From Polycyclovorans sp046565985 (GTDB taxonomy: Bacteria > Pseudomonadota > Gammaproteobacteria > Nevskiales > Nevskiaceae): a stretch of DNA of 33,245 nucleotides. Numbering within the stretch: position 1 is the first letter of the stretch; every line of letters starts with the position of its first letter. The position numbers and the translations under genes are program-made. The stretch covers positions 1-33,245 of the forward strand of contig JBKHXN010000112.1 of assembly GCA_046565985.1 (NCBI GenBank), written 5' to 3'. A model generated the notes under the pieces. The model did no database searches. It had not been told where the DNA came from and was given only the letters and a program-made list of their open reading frames with translations. Of the stretch, positions 1-7,697 are shown piece after piece.

Positions 1-1
1 G

Positions 2-892
2 GCGGCCTACCGCGAGCGGATCCTCAAGGCGCTGCCGGCGGGAATGGATTTCGAACCGCTGATGGTGCTGTACCTGACCGACCACACCACGCCGCGGGAG
101 ATCGCGGCCGCCCGCGCCAGCGGCTTCGTCCACGGCGTGAAGTGGTACCCGGCGGGCGCCACCACCCATTCGGAGGCGGGCGTCACCGACATCCGCCGCT
201 GCGACGCCGCCCTGGACGCCATGCAGGAACATGACCTGCCGCTGCTGATCCACGGCGAGGTGACCGATGCCAATGTGGACGTGTTCGACCGCGAGGCGGT
301 CTTCATCGAGCGCCTGCTGCTGCCGCTGCTGTCGCGCTGCCCGGATCTGCGGGTGGTGTTCGAGCACATCACCACCCGCCAGGCGGCGGAATTCGTCGCC
401 AGTGCGCCGCCGCGGGTGGCGGCGACCATCACCGCCCACCACCTGCTGCTCAACCGCAACGCGCTGTTCACCGGCGGCGTGCGCCCGCATCACTACTGTC
501 TGCCGGTCCTCAAGCGCGAGACCCACCGTCAGGCGCTGCTGGAGGCTGCTACCAGCGGCAGCCCCAAATTCTTCCTGGGCACCGACAGCGCCCCGCACCC
601 GCGCCACGCCAAGGAAAGCGCCTGCGGCTGTGCCGGCATGTACACCGCGCACGCGGGCATCGAGCTCTATGCCGAGGCCTTCGAGCAGGCCGGCGCGCTG
701 GAGCGGCTGGAGGCCTTCGCCAGCTTCCACGGGCCCGATTTCTACCGCCTGCCGCGCCACGGCGGGCGCATCACCCTGGAACGTCAGGACTGGACCGTGC
801 CGGCGGAGTTTGGCAGCGGAGCGGACGCCGTGGTGCCGCTGCGTGCCGGCGCGACGGTGCGCTGGCGGCTGCTCGACGATCTCAGTTCCTGA
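2..892 (+). CDS. pyrC: Dihydroorotase, class II (5' end missing)
   Basis: Catalyses reversible cyclisation of N-carbamoyl-L-aspartate to dihydroorotate in cytosolic pyrimidine synthesis. The frame is open from the first bases of the window, so the start lies outside; 296 residues are visible against about 348 for E. coli PyrC. The missing N-terminus would carry the HxH zinc ligands. Visible family motifs are VKWYPAGATTHS (the lysine that becomes carboxylated, about visible residue 47), LLIHGEVTD, FEHITT, TAHHLLLNRN and GTDSAPHPRHAKE (catalytic Asp). The ATG at 44 is internal, since homology continues upstream of it. Its last 11 bases overlap the end of the convergent ABC permease gene. Identification is firm. 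Confidence 0.95.
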   Translation, partial: AAYRERILKALPAGMDFEPLMVLYLTDHTTPREIAAARASGFVHGVKWYPAGATTHSEAGVTDIRRCDAALDAMQEHDLPLLIHGEVTDANVDVFDREAVFIERLLLPLLSRCPDLRVVFEHITTRQAAEFVASAPPRVAATITAHHLLLNRNALFTGGVRPHHYCLPVLKRETHRQALLEAATSGSPKFFLGTDSAPHPRHAKESACGCAGMYTAHAGIELYAEAFEQAGALERLEAFASFHGPDFYRLPRHGGRITLERQDWTVPAEFGSGADAVVPLRAGATVRWRLLDDLSS

Positions 893-1639
893 GCCGGTAG
901 CCGCTGCGGAAGATCCACCAGACCGCGATCAGGCATGCCCCCAGAAAGCCCAGCGTCATGCCCAGGCTCAGCGCCAGGCTCACGTCCGCCATGCCGTAGA
1001 AGCTCCAGCGGAAGCCACTGATCAGGTACACCACCGGGTTGAACAGGGCCAGCGTCTGCCAGGGCGGGGGCAGCATGCTGATGGAGTAGAAGCTGCCGCC
1101 GAGGAAGGTCAGCGGCGTCACCACCATCAGCGGGATGACCTGGAGTTTCTCGAAGCCGTCGGCCCACACGCCGATGATGAAACCGAACAGGCTGAAGGTC
1201 ACCGCGGTCAGCACCAGGAAGCACAGCATCCAGACCGGATGGGCGATCTCGTAGTCCACGAACAGGCGCGCGGTGGCCAGAATCAGCAGCCCCAGCAGGA
1301 TGGACTTGCTGGCCGCGGCGCCGACGTAGCCGATGATCACCTCCACCCAGGACACCGGCGCGGAGAGCAGTTCGTAGATCGTGCCGGACCATTTGGGCAG
1401 GTAGATGCCGAAGGAGGCGTTGGAAATGCTTTCCGTCAGCAGGGCCAGCATGATCAGCCCGGGGATGATGAAAGCGCCGTAGCTCACGCCGTCGATATCG
1501 CCCATGCGAGAGCCGATGGCGGCGCCGAACACCACGAAGTACAGCGAGGTGGACAGCACCGGAGAGGCGATGCTCTGCGTCAGCGTGCGGAAGGTGCGCG
1601 CCATCTCGAACTGGTAGATGGCACGGATGGCGTAGAGGT

Positions 1640-1643
<4 letters not shown>
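882..1643 (-). CDS. yadH: ABC-2 type transporter permease (YadH-like)
   Basis: Membrane subunit of an ABC-2 family exporter; it should pair with the ATPase encoded just upstream. The 253-residue protein has about six hydrophobic segments, for example around residues 40-60, 110-130, 140-160, 170-185 and 220-240, and matches the usual YadH length. It starts at ATG 1643 and overlaps the ATPase stop by four bases (ATGA), so the two are probably translationally coupled. Its stop lies inside the end of convergent pyrC. In E. coli yadGH sits close to panD and pcnB, and the same neighbourhood is kept here. The substrate cannot be read from the sequence. Confidence 0.9.
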
Positions 1644-2566
<923 letters not shown>

Positions 2567-2662
2567 CGCCGGCTCCCGTCGGGGCTGTGGAGGGGGTGAT
2601 CTTAAGGGCTGGCGGTATCGGTGGGCAGTGCTGCCGGCCCCCGGAGGCGGCGGCCTGCCAGC

Positions 2663-2699
2663 AAAAAACCACCCCGCCCCGTGGGACGGGGCGGGGTGG
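2663..2699 (-). terminator. Rho-independent terminator of tRNA-Glu
   Basis: A perfect 13-bp inverted repeat (2669-2681 against 2687-2699, both arms G/C-rich) with a 5-base loop is followed on the minus strand by six T residues (2663-2668). It lies directly downstream of the tRNA-Glu gene and upstream of the ABC operon, so it separates the two transcription units. Confidence 0.9.
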
Positions 2700-2706
2700 C
2701 CCGAAT

Positions 2707-2782
2707 TGGTGCTCCCACGGGGATTCGAACCCCGGTTTAAGCCGTGAGAGGGCTCCGTCCTAGGCCTCTAGACGATGGGAGC
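2707..2782 (-). tRNA. tRNA-Glu (anticodon CUC)
   Basis: Read on the minus strand the gene begins GCTCCCATCGTCTAGAGG and ends with a T-arm containing GGTTCGAATCC, then an acceptor strand complementary to GCTCCCA. The anticodon loop is CTCTCAC, giving anticodon CTC, which reads GAG. The first anticodon-stem pairs (G-U, A-U) are weaker than in the common tRNA-Glu(UUC). The 3' CCA is encoded (2707-2709), giving 76 nt in total. A strong terminator follows and a promoter-like element precedes it. A CUC isoacceptor would be plausible in a GC-rich genome using many GAG codons. Confidence 0.95.
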
Positions 2783-2805
2783 GTGCGAGGCAAAACCGCG
2801 GCGCG

Positions 2806-2812
2806 TATCATA
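2806..2812. promoter_or_regulatory. Overlapping divergent -10 elements (tRNA-Glu / pcnB)
   Basis: The heptamer TATCATA reads TATCAT on the plus strand (towards pcnB) and TATGAT on the minus strand (towards tRNA-Glu). On the minus strand it is followed by a very GC-rich stretch (CGCGCCGCGG), resembling the discriminator of stringently controlled stable-RNA promoters. The predicted tRNA start lies about 18 nt before the mature 5' end. The -35 regions are poor in both directions, so this rests on the -10 and its position. Confidence 0.45.
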
Positions 2813-2893
2813 CACGCATTCAGTTTCTCCCAGCATCAGCACGCGTCCGCCGGCCAGCCGGCCGGACGGCGCCTTCCATCTAAGGACTTTGTC

Positions 2894-4234
2894 ATCGAAC
2901 CCAAGCGCATACCGCGAGAGGCCCATTCCATCTCGCGCTCACAGATTTCGTCCGCCGCGCTGCGGACGCTGTACACCCTCAAGGACGCCGGCTTCGAGGC
3001 CTATCTGGTCGGCGGCGGGGTGCGGGACCTGCTGGCGGGGCTGATCCCGAAGGACTTCGACATCGCCACCAGCGCGCATCCGGAGCAGGTCAAGCCGCTG
3101 TTCCGGTCCTGCCGCCTGATCGGCCGCCGCTTCGTCATCTGCCATGTGCGGTTTGGCCAGGAGATCATCGAGGTCACCACCTTCCGCGGGCCGATCAGCG
3201 ACAGCCACGAGCGCGACGAAACCGGGCGCATCCTCTCCGACAACGAATACGGCACGCTGGAAGAGGACGCGTTCCGCCGCGACTTCACGATCAATGCGCT
3301 GTATTACGACATCCGCGACTTCAGCATCGTGGACTACTGCGGCGGCCTGGAGGATCTGCAGGCACGCCGCGTGCGCCTGATCGGCGATCCGGAGCTGCGC
3401 TACCGCGAGGACCCGGTGCGCATGCTGCGCGCCATCCGCATTGCCAACAAGCTGGGTTTTGCGCTGGCCGAGGACACTGCCGGCCCGATTCCACAGCTGG
3501 CGCCGCTGCTCATGGAGGTGCCGGCGGCGCGGCTGTTCGACGAGGTGCTGAAAGTCCTGCAGTCGCCCGACGCGGTGGCCAATTACGAGGCGCTGGGCGA
3601 GCTGGGCCTGTTTGCCCAGCTGTTCCCGGAGACCGACGCGCTGGCCGAGCACGACGATCTGGCCGACGATTTCATCGCCCTGGCCCTGGCAGGCACGGCC
3701 CAGCGCATGCGCGAGGAGCTGCCGGTCAGCCCGGCCTTCCTCTACGCGGCCCTGCTCTGGCCGCCGGTGTGGCAGCGCTGTCAGGCGCTGATGCAGCGCG
3801 AAGGGCTGCACGCCAATGCCGCCATCCTCCAGGCCGGCGACGAGATCCTGGCGCGCGCCGTGCTGCGCGTGGCCATCCCCAAGCGCTTCTCGCTGCCGAT
3901 GCGCGAGATCTGGCAGCTGCAGACGCGGTTTGAGGTCAAGGGCGCGCGCGGGCTGCGCATCCTCACCCATCCGCGCTTCCGTGCCGCCTATGATTTCCTG
4001 CTGCTGCGCGCCGCCTGCGGCGAAGTGGATCCGGCGCTGGCGAATCACTGGACCGCGCTGCAGGCGCAGGCCGCCAGCGGCAGCCAGTCCGGCATGGCGG
4101 TGGGCGATGACGCCGACGAGGATCTGCTCTCGGCCGAGGAAGACACCACCCCAGCCGAGGGTCCGCAGAAGCGGCGCCGTCGCCGCCGGCGGGGTGGCCG
4201 TGGCCGCTCTGCACCCGGGCCGGCTGGCGCTTGA
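2894..4234 (+). CDS. pcnB: Poly(A) polymerase I
   Basis: Adds 3' poly(A) tails to RNAs and so promotes their decay. The class II nucleotidyltransferase core is clear: LVGGGVRDLLAG (about residues 38-49), catalytic PKDFDIAT (about 52-59), EVTTFRGP, RRDFTINALYYD and RYREDPVRMLRAIR. The C-terminus is the arginine/glycine-rich basic tail usual for PcnB. The frame is open back through the tRNA, but the only in-frame ATG (2744) lies inside the tRNA gene and GTG 2783 directly abuts it. The best start is ATC at 2894, seven bases after TAAGGA (2881-2886), giving IEPKRIPREAHSISR, which aligns with the E. coli N-terminal region. E. coli pcnB is known to start at AUU. The gene is certain; the start is inferred. 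It overlaps or abuts folK. Confidence 0.9.
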   Translation: MEPKRIPREAHSISRSQISSAALRTLYTLKDAGFEAYLVGGGVRDLLAGLIPKDFDIATSAHPEQVKPLFRSCRLIGRRFVICHVRFGQEIIEVTTFRGPISDSHERDETGRILSDNEYGTLEEDAFRRDFTINALYYDIRDFSIVDYCGGLEDLQARRVRLIGDPELRYREDPVRMLRAIRIANKLGFALAEDTAGPIPQLAPLLMEVPAARLFDEVLKVLQSPDAVANYEALGELGLFAQLFPETDALAEHDDLADDFIALALAGTAQRMREELPVSPAFLYAALLWPPVWQRCQALMQREGLHANAAILQAGDEILARAVLRVAIPKRFSLPMREIWQLQTRFEVKGARGLRILTHPRFRAAYDFLLLRAACGEVDPALANHWTALQAQAASGSQSGMAVGDDADEDLLSAEEDTTPAEGPQKRRRRRRRGGRGRSAPGPAGA

Positions 4235-4239
4235 GCCGG

Positions 4240-4725
4240 ATGATGCGCGCCTACGTCGGGCTTGGCGCCAACCTCGGGGATCCTCCCGCCCAGATCCGCA
4301 GCGCGCTGCAGGCGCTGGCGCGGCTGCCCCAGACCCGCCTGCTGCGCAGCTCCCGGCTGTACCGCACGGCGCCACTCGGGCTGCCGGGGCAGGCCGATTA
4401 CTGCAACGCCGCGTGCAGCCTGGAGAGCGCGCTCGACCCGCCCGGGTTGATGCAGGCCCTGCTGGGCCTGGAGCGCGCCGCCGGCCGCGAGCGCGATGGC
4501 CGGCGCTGGGGTCCGCGCACCCTGGATCTGGATCTGCTGCACGTGGTCGGTGTGCAGCTGCAGACACCGGGGCTGTGCCTGCCGCATCCGGAGCTGGCGC
4601 GCCGCAACTTCGTGCTCGCGCCGCTGGCGGAGATCGAGCCCACGCTGGACATCCCCGGGGTGGGCGAGGTGGCCGCGCTGCTGGCCGCCGTTGGTCGTGC
4701 CGGCCTGCAGGACTGGGCCGACTGA
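4240..4725 (+). CDS. folK: 2-amino-4-hydroxy-6-hydroxymethyldihydropteridine pyrophosphokinase
   Basis: Transfers pyrophosphate from ATP to 6-hydroxymethyl-7,8-dihydropterin in folate synthesis. At 161 residues it has the family length. Motifs are YVGLGANLGDP near the N-terminus, RTAPLGLPGQADYCNAA, and the magnesium-binding RRWGPRTLDLDLL with its two aspartates, then LPHPELARRNFVLAPLAEI. Adjacent ATG codons at 4240 and 4243 are both possible starts, and a TTG at 4231 overlaps the pcnB stop. Start choice is uncertain by a few residues because there is no strong Shine-Dalgarno. The pcnB-folK order is conserved across Gammaproteobacteria. Confidence 0.94.
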   Translation: MMRAYVGLGANLGDPPAQIRSALQALARLPQTRLLRSSRLYRTAPLGLPGQADYCNAACSLESALDPPGLMQALLGLERAAGRERDGRRWGPRTLDLDLLHVVGVQLQTPGLCLPHPELARRNFVLAPLAEIEPTLDIPGVGEVAALLAAVGRAGLQDWAD

Positions 4726-4747
4726 GCCGGCAGGCAGGTCCTCCCGC

Positions 4748-5374
4748 ATGTACATCGCCATCGAAGGCCCGATCGGTGCCGGCAAGACCACGCTTGCACA
4801 CCGCCTGGCGGCCAGCCTGGACTGCCAGCTGCTGCTGGAGCGCCCGGAGGACAACCCGTTTCTGCCGCGCTTCTACCGCGACCCGCAGAGCGGCGCACTG
4901 CCCACCCAGCTCACCTTTCTGCTGCAGCGCGCCGGGCAGGCCGAACAGCTGCACCAGCCCGATCTGTTCAGTGCCGGCTGCGTGGCGGATTTCCTGTTCG
5001 ACAAGGATCGCCTGTTCGCCGAGCTGACCCTGGGGCACGCCGATTTCCGGCTGTACCTGAGTGTCTTCGAACGGCTGGCCTGGAATGTGCCGCCGCCGGA
5101 CCGGGTGATCTATCTCACCGCGCCGGTGCCGCAGCTGCTGGCACGGGTGGCGCAGCGCGGCCGCGCCTATGAGCAGGGGCTGGAAGCGGGATATCTGGAG
5201 CGCCTGCAGGGCGCCTATGCACGCTATTTCCGCGGCTACCACGCCGCGCCGGTGGTCGAGGTGGATACCGCCGAGTTTGATTTCGTCCACAACCCGGCCC
5301 ACTACGCCGAGCTGCTGGCCGCCCTGCGCGGCGGCGCTGCCTACAGCCGGTTGCCTTCAGGCCTTTTGTTATAG
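4748..5374 (+). CDS. Deoxynucleoside kinase family protein (dGK/dAK-like)
   Basis: Probably phosphorylates deoxynucleosides with ATP in nucleotide salvage. The 208-residue protein starts MYIAIEGPIGAGKTT, with the P-loop at residues 6-14. It continues with LLLERPEDNPFLPRFYRDP (the Glu/Asn-rich block of bacterial deoxyguanosine/deoxyadenosine kinases), VADFLFDKDRLFAELTL, and DRVIYLTAPVPQLLARVAQRGR (LID-type arginines). A gene of this family between folK and panB is common in Pseudomonas-like genomes. It lies 22 bp after folK and just before panB, so it is in the same operon. Substrate preference among dA, dG and dC is not visible. Confidence 0.88.
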   Translation: MYIAIEGPIGAGKTTLAHRLAASLDCQLLLERPEDNPFLPRFYRDPQSGALPTQLTFLLQRAGQAEQLHQPDLFSAGCVADFLFDKDRLFAELTLGHADFRLYLSVFERLAWNVPPPDRVIYLTAPVPQLLARVAQRGRAYEQGLEAGYLERLQGAYARYFRGYHAAPVVEVDTAEFDFVHNPAHYAELLAALRGGAAYSRLPSGLLL

Positions 5375-5381
5375 TCCGCCG

Positions 5382-6233
5382 ATGCCCAGATCCGCCGCCC
5401 CGACCGCCCCCGATCAGCCCGCCGCACCGCGGCCCGTCAACGTGGCCGAGCTGCGGCGCATGCGTGCCGAAGGCGAGAAGATCGCCTGCCTGACCTGCTA
5501 CGACGCCAGCTTCGCCCTGCTGGAGGATCGCGCCGGGGTGGACGTGATCCTGGTCGGCGATTCGCTGGGCATGGTCATCCAGGGCGGCACCACCACCACG
5601 CCGGTGACGGTGGAGCAGATCGTCTATCACAGCCGCTGCGTGGCCCCGCACCTGCAGCGCGCTTTCCTCATCGCCGACCTGCCGTTTCTGTCCTATGCCA
5701 CGCTGGAGCGCGCGCTCGACGCCAGCCAGCGGGTGATGCAGGAGGGCGGGGCCAAGATGGTCAAGCTCGAAGGCGGACGCGAGCAGGTCAATATCGTCGA
5801 ATACCTGGCGGTGCGCGGCGTGCCGGTCTGCGCCCACCTGGGACTGCAACCCCAGTTCATCCACAAGATGGGCGCCTTCAAGGTCCAGGGCCGCGATGAG
5901 GCCGCAGCCGAGGCCATGCTCCACGACGCGCGGGTGCTGTGCGAGGCCGGCGCCGACCTGCTGCTGCTGGAGTGCATCCCGGCCGGGCTCGGCCAGCGCA
6001 TCGCCCAGGCCTCGCCGGTGCCGGTGATCGGCATCGGCGCCGGGCCGTCGGTGGACGGCCAGATCCTGGTGCTGCACGACATCCTGCACCTCTCGCCCAC
6101 CGTGACGCGCGGGCGCACGCCCCGCTTCGTGAAGAACTACATGAGCGGCGCACCCGACATCGAGGCGGCGGTGCGCGCCTACGTGGCCGAGGTCAAGTCC
6201 GGCGCCTATCCCGCGCCCGCCCACTGCTTCTGA
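5382..6233 (+). CDS. panB: 3-methyl-2-oxobutanoate hydroxymethyltransferase
   Basis: Makes ketopantoate from 2-oxoisovalerate and 5,10-methylenetetrahydrofolate, the first committed pantothenate step. The 283 residues include LTCYDASFALL, VGDSLGMVIQGG (metal and substrate site), KLEGG, AHLGLQPQ, the catalytic-Glu segment LLLECIPAGL and PVIGIGAGP. ATG 5382 gives an N-terminal extension of about 18 residues rich in Ala and Pro before the core. A -10-like TATAGT (5370-5375) ends six bases before the ATG and no Shine-Dalgarno is visible, so a leaderless transcript may exist besides read-through from the dNK gene. panC follows. Confidence 0.96.
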   Translation: MPRSAAPTAPDQPAAPRPVNVAELRRMRAEGEKIACLTCYDASFALLEDRAGVDVILVGDSLGMVIQGGTTTTPVTVEQIVYHSRCVAPHLQRAFLIADLPFLSYATLERALDASQRVMQEGGAKMVKLEGGREQVNIVEYLAVRGVPVCAHLGLQPQFIHKMGAFKVQGRDEAAAEAMLHDARVLCEAGADLLLLECIPAGLGQRIAQASPVPVIGIGAGPSVDGQILVLHDILHLSPTVTRGRTPRFVKNYMSGAPDIEAAVRAYVAEVKSGAYPAPAHCF

Positions 6234-6259
6234 CAGCTGCCCGGAACGCGTCAGCGCCC

Positions 6260-7108
6260 ATGCATACCGTCCACGAGATCGCCGCGCTGCGCGCCCGGAT
6301 CGCCGGGTGGCGCGGGCAGGGCGAGCGCATCGCCCTGGTTCCGACCATGGGCAACCTGCACCGCGGCCACCTGCACCTGATCGAACGCGCGCGTGCCGTG
6401 GCGGCGCGCGTGGTGGTGAGCATTTTCGTCAACCCGCTGCAGTTCGGGCCCAACGAGGACTACGCCCGGTACCCGCGCACGCTGGCGGCCGACAGCGCCC
6501 AGCTGCAGGCGGCGCAGGTGGACCTGCTGTTTGCGCCCGAGGCGGCGGTCCTCTACCCGCGCGGCCAGGCGCAGCTCACCCGCATCAGCGTGCCCGATCT
6601 GGCGGGCGAACTGTGTGGCGAGTTCCGTCCCGGTCATTTCGATGGAGTGGCCACCGTGGTCAACCTGCTGTTCAACCTGGTGCAGCCCGACGTGGCGCTG
6701 TTCGGCGAGAAGGATTACCAGCAGCTCGCGGTGATCCGCCGCATGGTCGCCGACCTGCATCTGCCGGTACAGGTGCTGGGGGTGCCCACCCAGCGCGACG
6801 CCGACGGCCTGGCGTTGTCCTCGCGCAACCAGTATCTCTCCGCCGAGGAACGTGCGCGTGCCAGCGTGCTGTACGCCACGCTGCGGGAGATCGCCGTCTC
6901 CCTGGAAGCGGGCAACCGTGATTTTGCCGGCCTGGTGGCGATCGGCCGTTCGCGCCTGCTCGACGCCGGATTCGAGCCGCAGTACCTGGAAATCCGCGCG
7001 CCGGACCTCGGGCCGGCGCAGTCGCAGAATCAACAATTTGTTGTACTGGCAGCGGCTTACCTCGGTCGTACGCGGTTGATCGACAATATCCAGACCGCCG
7101 CGGTTTGA
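6260..7108 (+). CDS. panC: Pantothenate synthetase (pantoate-beta-alanine ligase)
   Basis: Condenses pantoate with beta-alanine using ATP through a pantoyl-adenylate. The 282 residues match the family. PTMGNLHRGHLHLI carries the HxGH nucleotide-binding motif (about residues 29-42). It is followed by VSIFVNPLQFGPNEDYARYPR, FRPGHFDGVATVVN, FGEKDYQQL and LALSSRNQYLS (the KMSKS-like loop). It begins 26 bases after panB and is co-transcribed with it. Its TGA stop at 7106-7108 lies inside the candidate -35 box of the panD promoter. Confidence 0.96.
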   Translation: MHTVHEIAALRARIAGWRGQGERIALVPTMGNLHRGHLHLIERARAVAARVVVSIFVNPLQFGPNEDYARYPRTLAADSAQLQAAQVDLLFAPEAAVLYPRGQAQLTRISVPDLAGELCGEFRPGHFDGVATVVNLLFNLVQPDVALFGEKDYQQLAVIRRMVADLHLPVQVLGVPTQRDADGLALSSRNQYLSAEERARASVLYATLREIAVSLEAGNRDFAGLVAIGRSRLLDAGFEPQYLEIRAPDLGPAQSQNQQFVVLAAAYLGRTRLIDNIQTAAV

Positions 7109-7132
7109 CCCGGGCGCCAAATCCACTACACT
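7105..7132 (+). promoter_or_regulatory. Candidate sigma70 promoter for panD
   Basis: TTGACC (7105-7110) and TACACT (7127-7132) are separated by 16 bp, a good match to the sigma70 consensus. The -35 box overlaps the panC stop codon. Transcription would start near 7139, giving a leader of about 127 nt before the panD ATG that begins almost exactly at the first hairpin. Confidence 0.6.
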
Positions 7133-7141
7133 TCGCGCCCC

Positions 7142-7262
7142 GTCTGTGAAACGATTCACAGACACCGGGCGTATGTCTTAGTGGGCCGCCCGCACTATCT
7201 AAATCCGCGTGACGGGTGCATGTCTTTTTGGGCCACCCCAGCGCCAGATCCGAGAGGACATA
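7142..7262 (+). promoter_or_regulatory. Structured panD 5' leader, candidate RBS-sequestering switch
   Basis: Three stem-loops precede panD. The first is a perfect 9-bp stem (7142-7150 with 7155-7163, loop ACGA). Next come two copies of a 26-bp direct repeat (7166-7191 and 7213-7238, 21 of 26 identical). Each folds as a 5-bp stem, GGGCG/CGCCC in copy 1 and GGGTG/CACCC in copy 2, so one C-G pair is replaced by T-A. Both loops contain ATGTCTT, which is complementary (with G-U pairs) to the panD ribosome-binding region GAGAGGACATA (7252-7262). Translational control by alternative pairing is inferred; no ligand is known. Confidence 0.5.
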
Positions 7263-7265
7263 CGC

Positions 7266-7649
7266 ATGCAACTGAATATGCTCAAGTGCAAGCTGCATCG
7301 TGCCCGCGTCACCCACGCCGAGCTGGACTATGACGGCTCCTGCGCCATTGACGGCAAGCTGCTGGATCTGGCGGGGCTGCTCGAATTCGAGCAGATCGAC
7401 ATCTACAACATCACCAACGGCGAACGCTTCACCACCTACGCCATCCGTGCCGAAGAGGGCTCCGGCATCATTTCCGTCAACGGCGCCGCCGCGCACCGCG
7501 CGCGGGTGGGTGACCGGGTGATCATCGCCGCCTACAGCGTCATGGACGAGGCTGCGGCCCGTACCCACAAGCCGCGCCTGGTGTACTGCGACGAGGAGAA
7601 CCGCGTCGTGCGCGCAGCCAATACCATCCCCGTACAGAAAGCCGCCTGA
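7266..7649 (+). CDS. panD: Aspartate 1-decarboxylase (pyruvoyl-dependent)
   Basis: Converts L-aspartate to beta-alanine for pantothenate. The 127-residue proenzyme is cleaved between Gly24 and Ser25 (motif YDGSC), Ser25 becoming the pyruvoyl cofactor. Further family signs are MLKCKLHRARVT at the N-terminus, the active-site stretch IYNITNGERFTTYAI and the GVINGAAA-like ISVNGAAAHRARVGD. Start ATG 7266 has AGAGGA about seven bases upstream. Unlike panB-panC spacing, 157 bp separate panC and panD. That gap holds a candidate promoter and a folded leader, so panD is likely controlled separately. A terminator follows. Confidence 0.97.
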   Translation: MQLNMLKCKLHRARVTHAELDYDGSCAIDGKLLDLAGLLEFEQIDIYNITNGERFTTYAIRAEEGSGIISVNGAAAHRARVGDRVIIAAYSVMDEAAARTHKPRLVYCDEENRVVRAANTIPVQKAA

Positions 7650-7658
7650 ACCCCCATC

Positions 7659-7687
7659 CTGGCCCCGTAGAGGGGCCAGTTCATTTC
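7659..7687 (+). terminator. Probable rho-independent terminator after panD
   Basis: CTGGCCCC (7659-7666) and GGGGCCAG (7672-7679) form a perfect 8-bp stem with a 5-base loop, followed by TTCATTT. The T-tract is imperfect, so some read-through into the next gene 11 bases further on is possible. Confidence 0.65.
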
Positions 7688-7697
7688 AGGCGCATCG

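Noticed and set aside
2744..2893. N-terminal extension of pcnB from ATG 2744
   Set aside because: It runs antisense through the tRNA-Glu gene, has no homology to PcnB N-termini and has no ribosome site; the SD-ATC at 2881-2896 fits better.
2939..5302. Long minus-strand open frame of 787 codons over pcnB-folK-dNK
   Set aside because: It is a shadow of three certain plus-strand genes in GC-rich DNA, with Gln/His/Arg-rich low-complexity translation and no domain.
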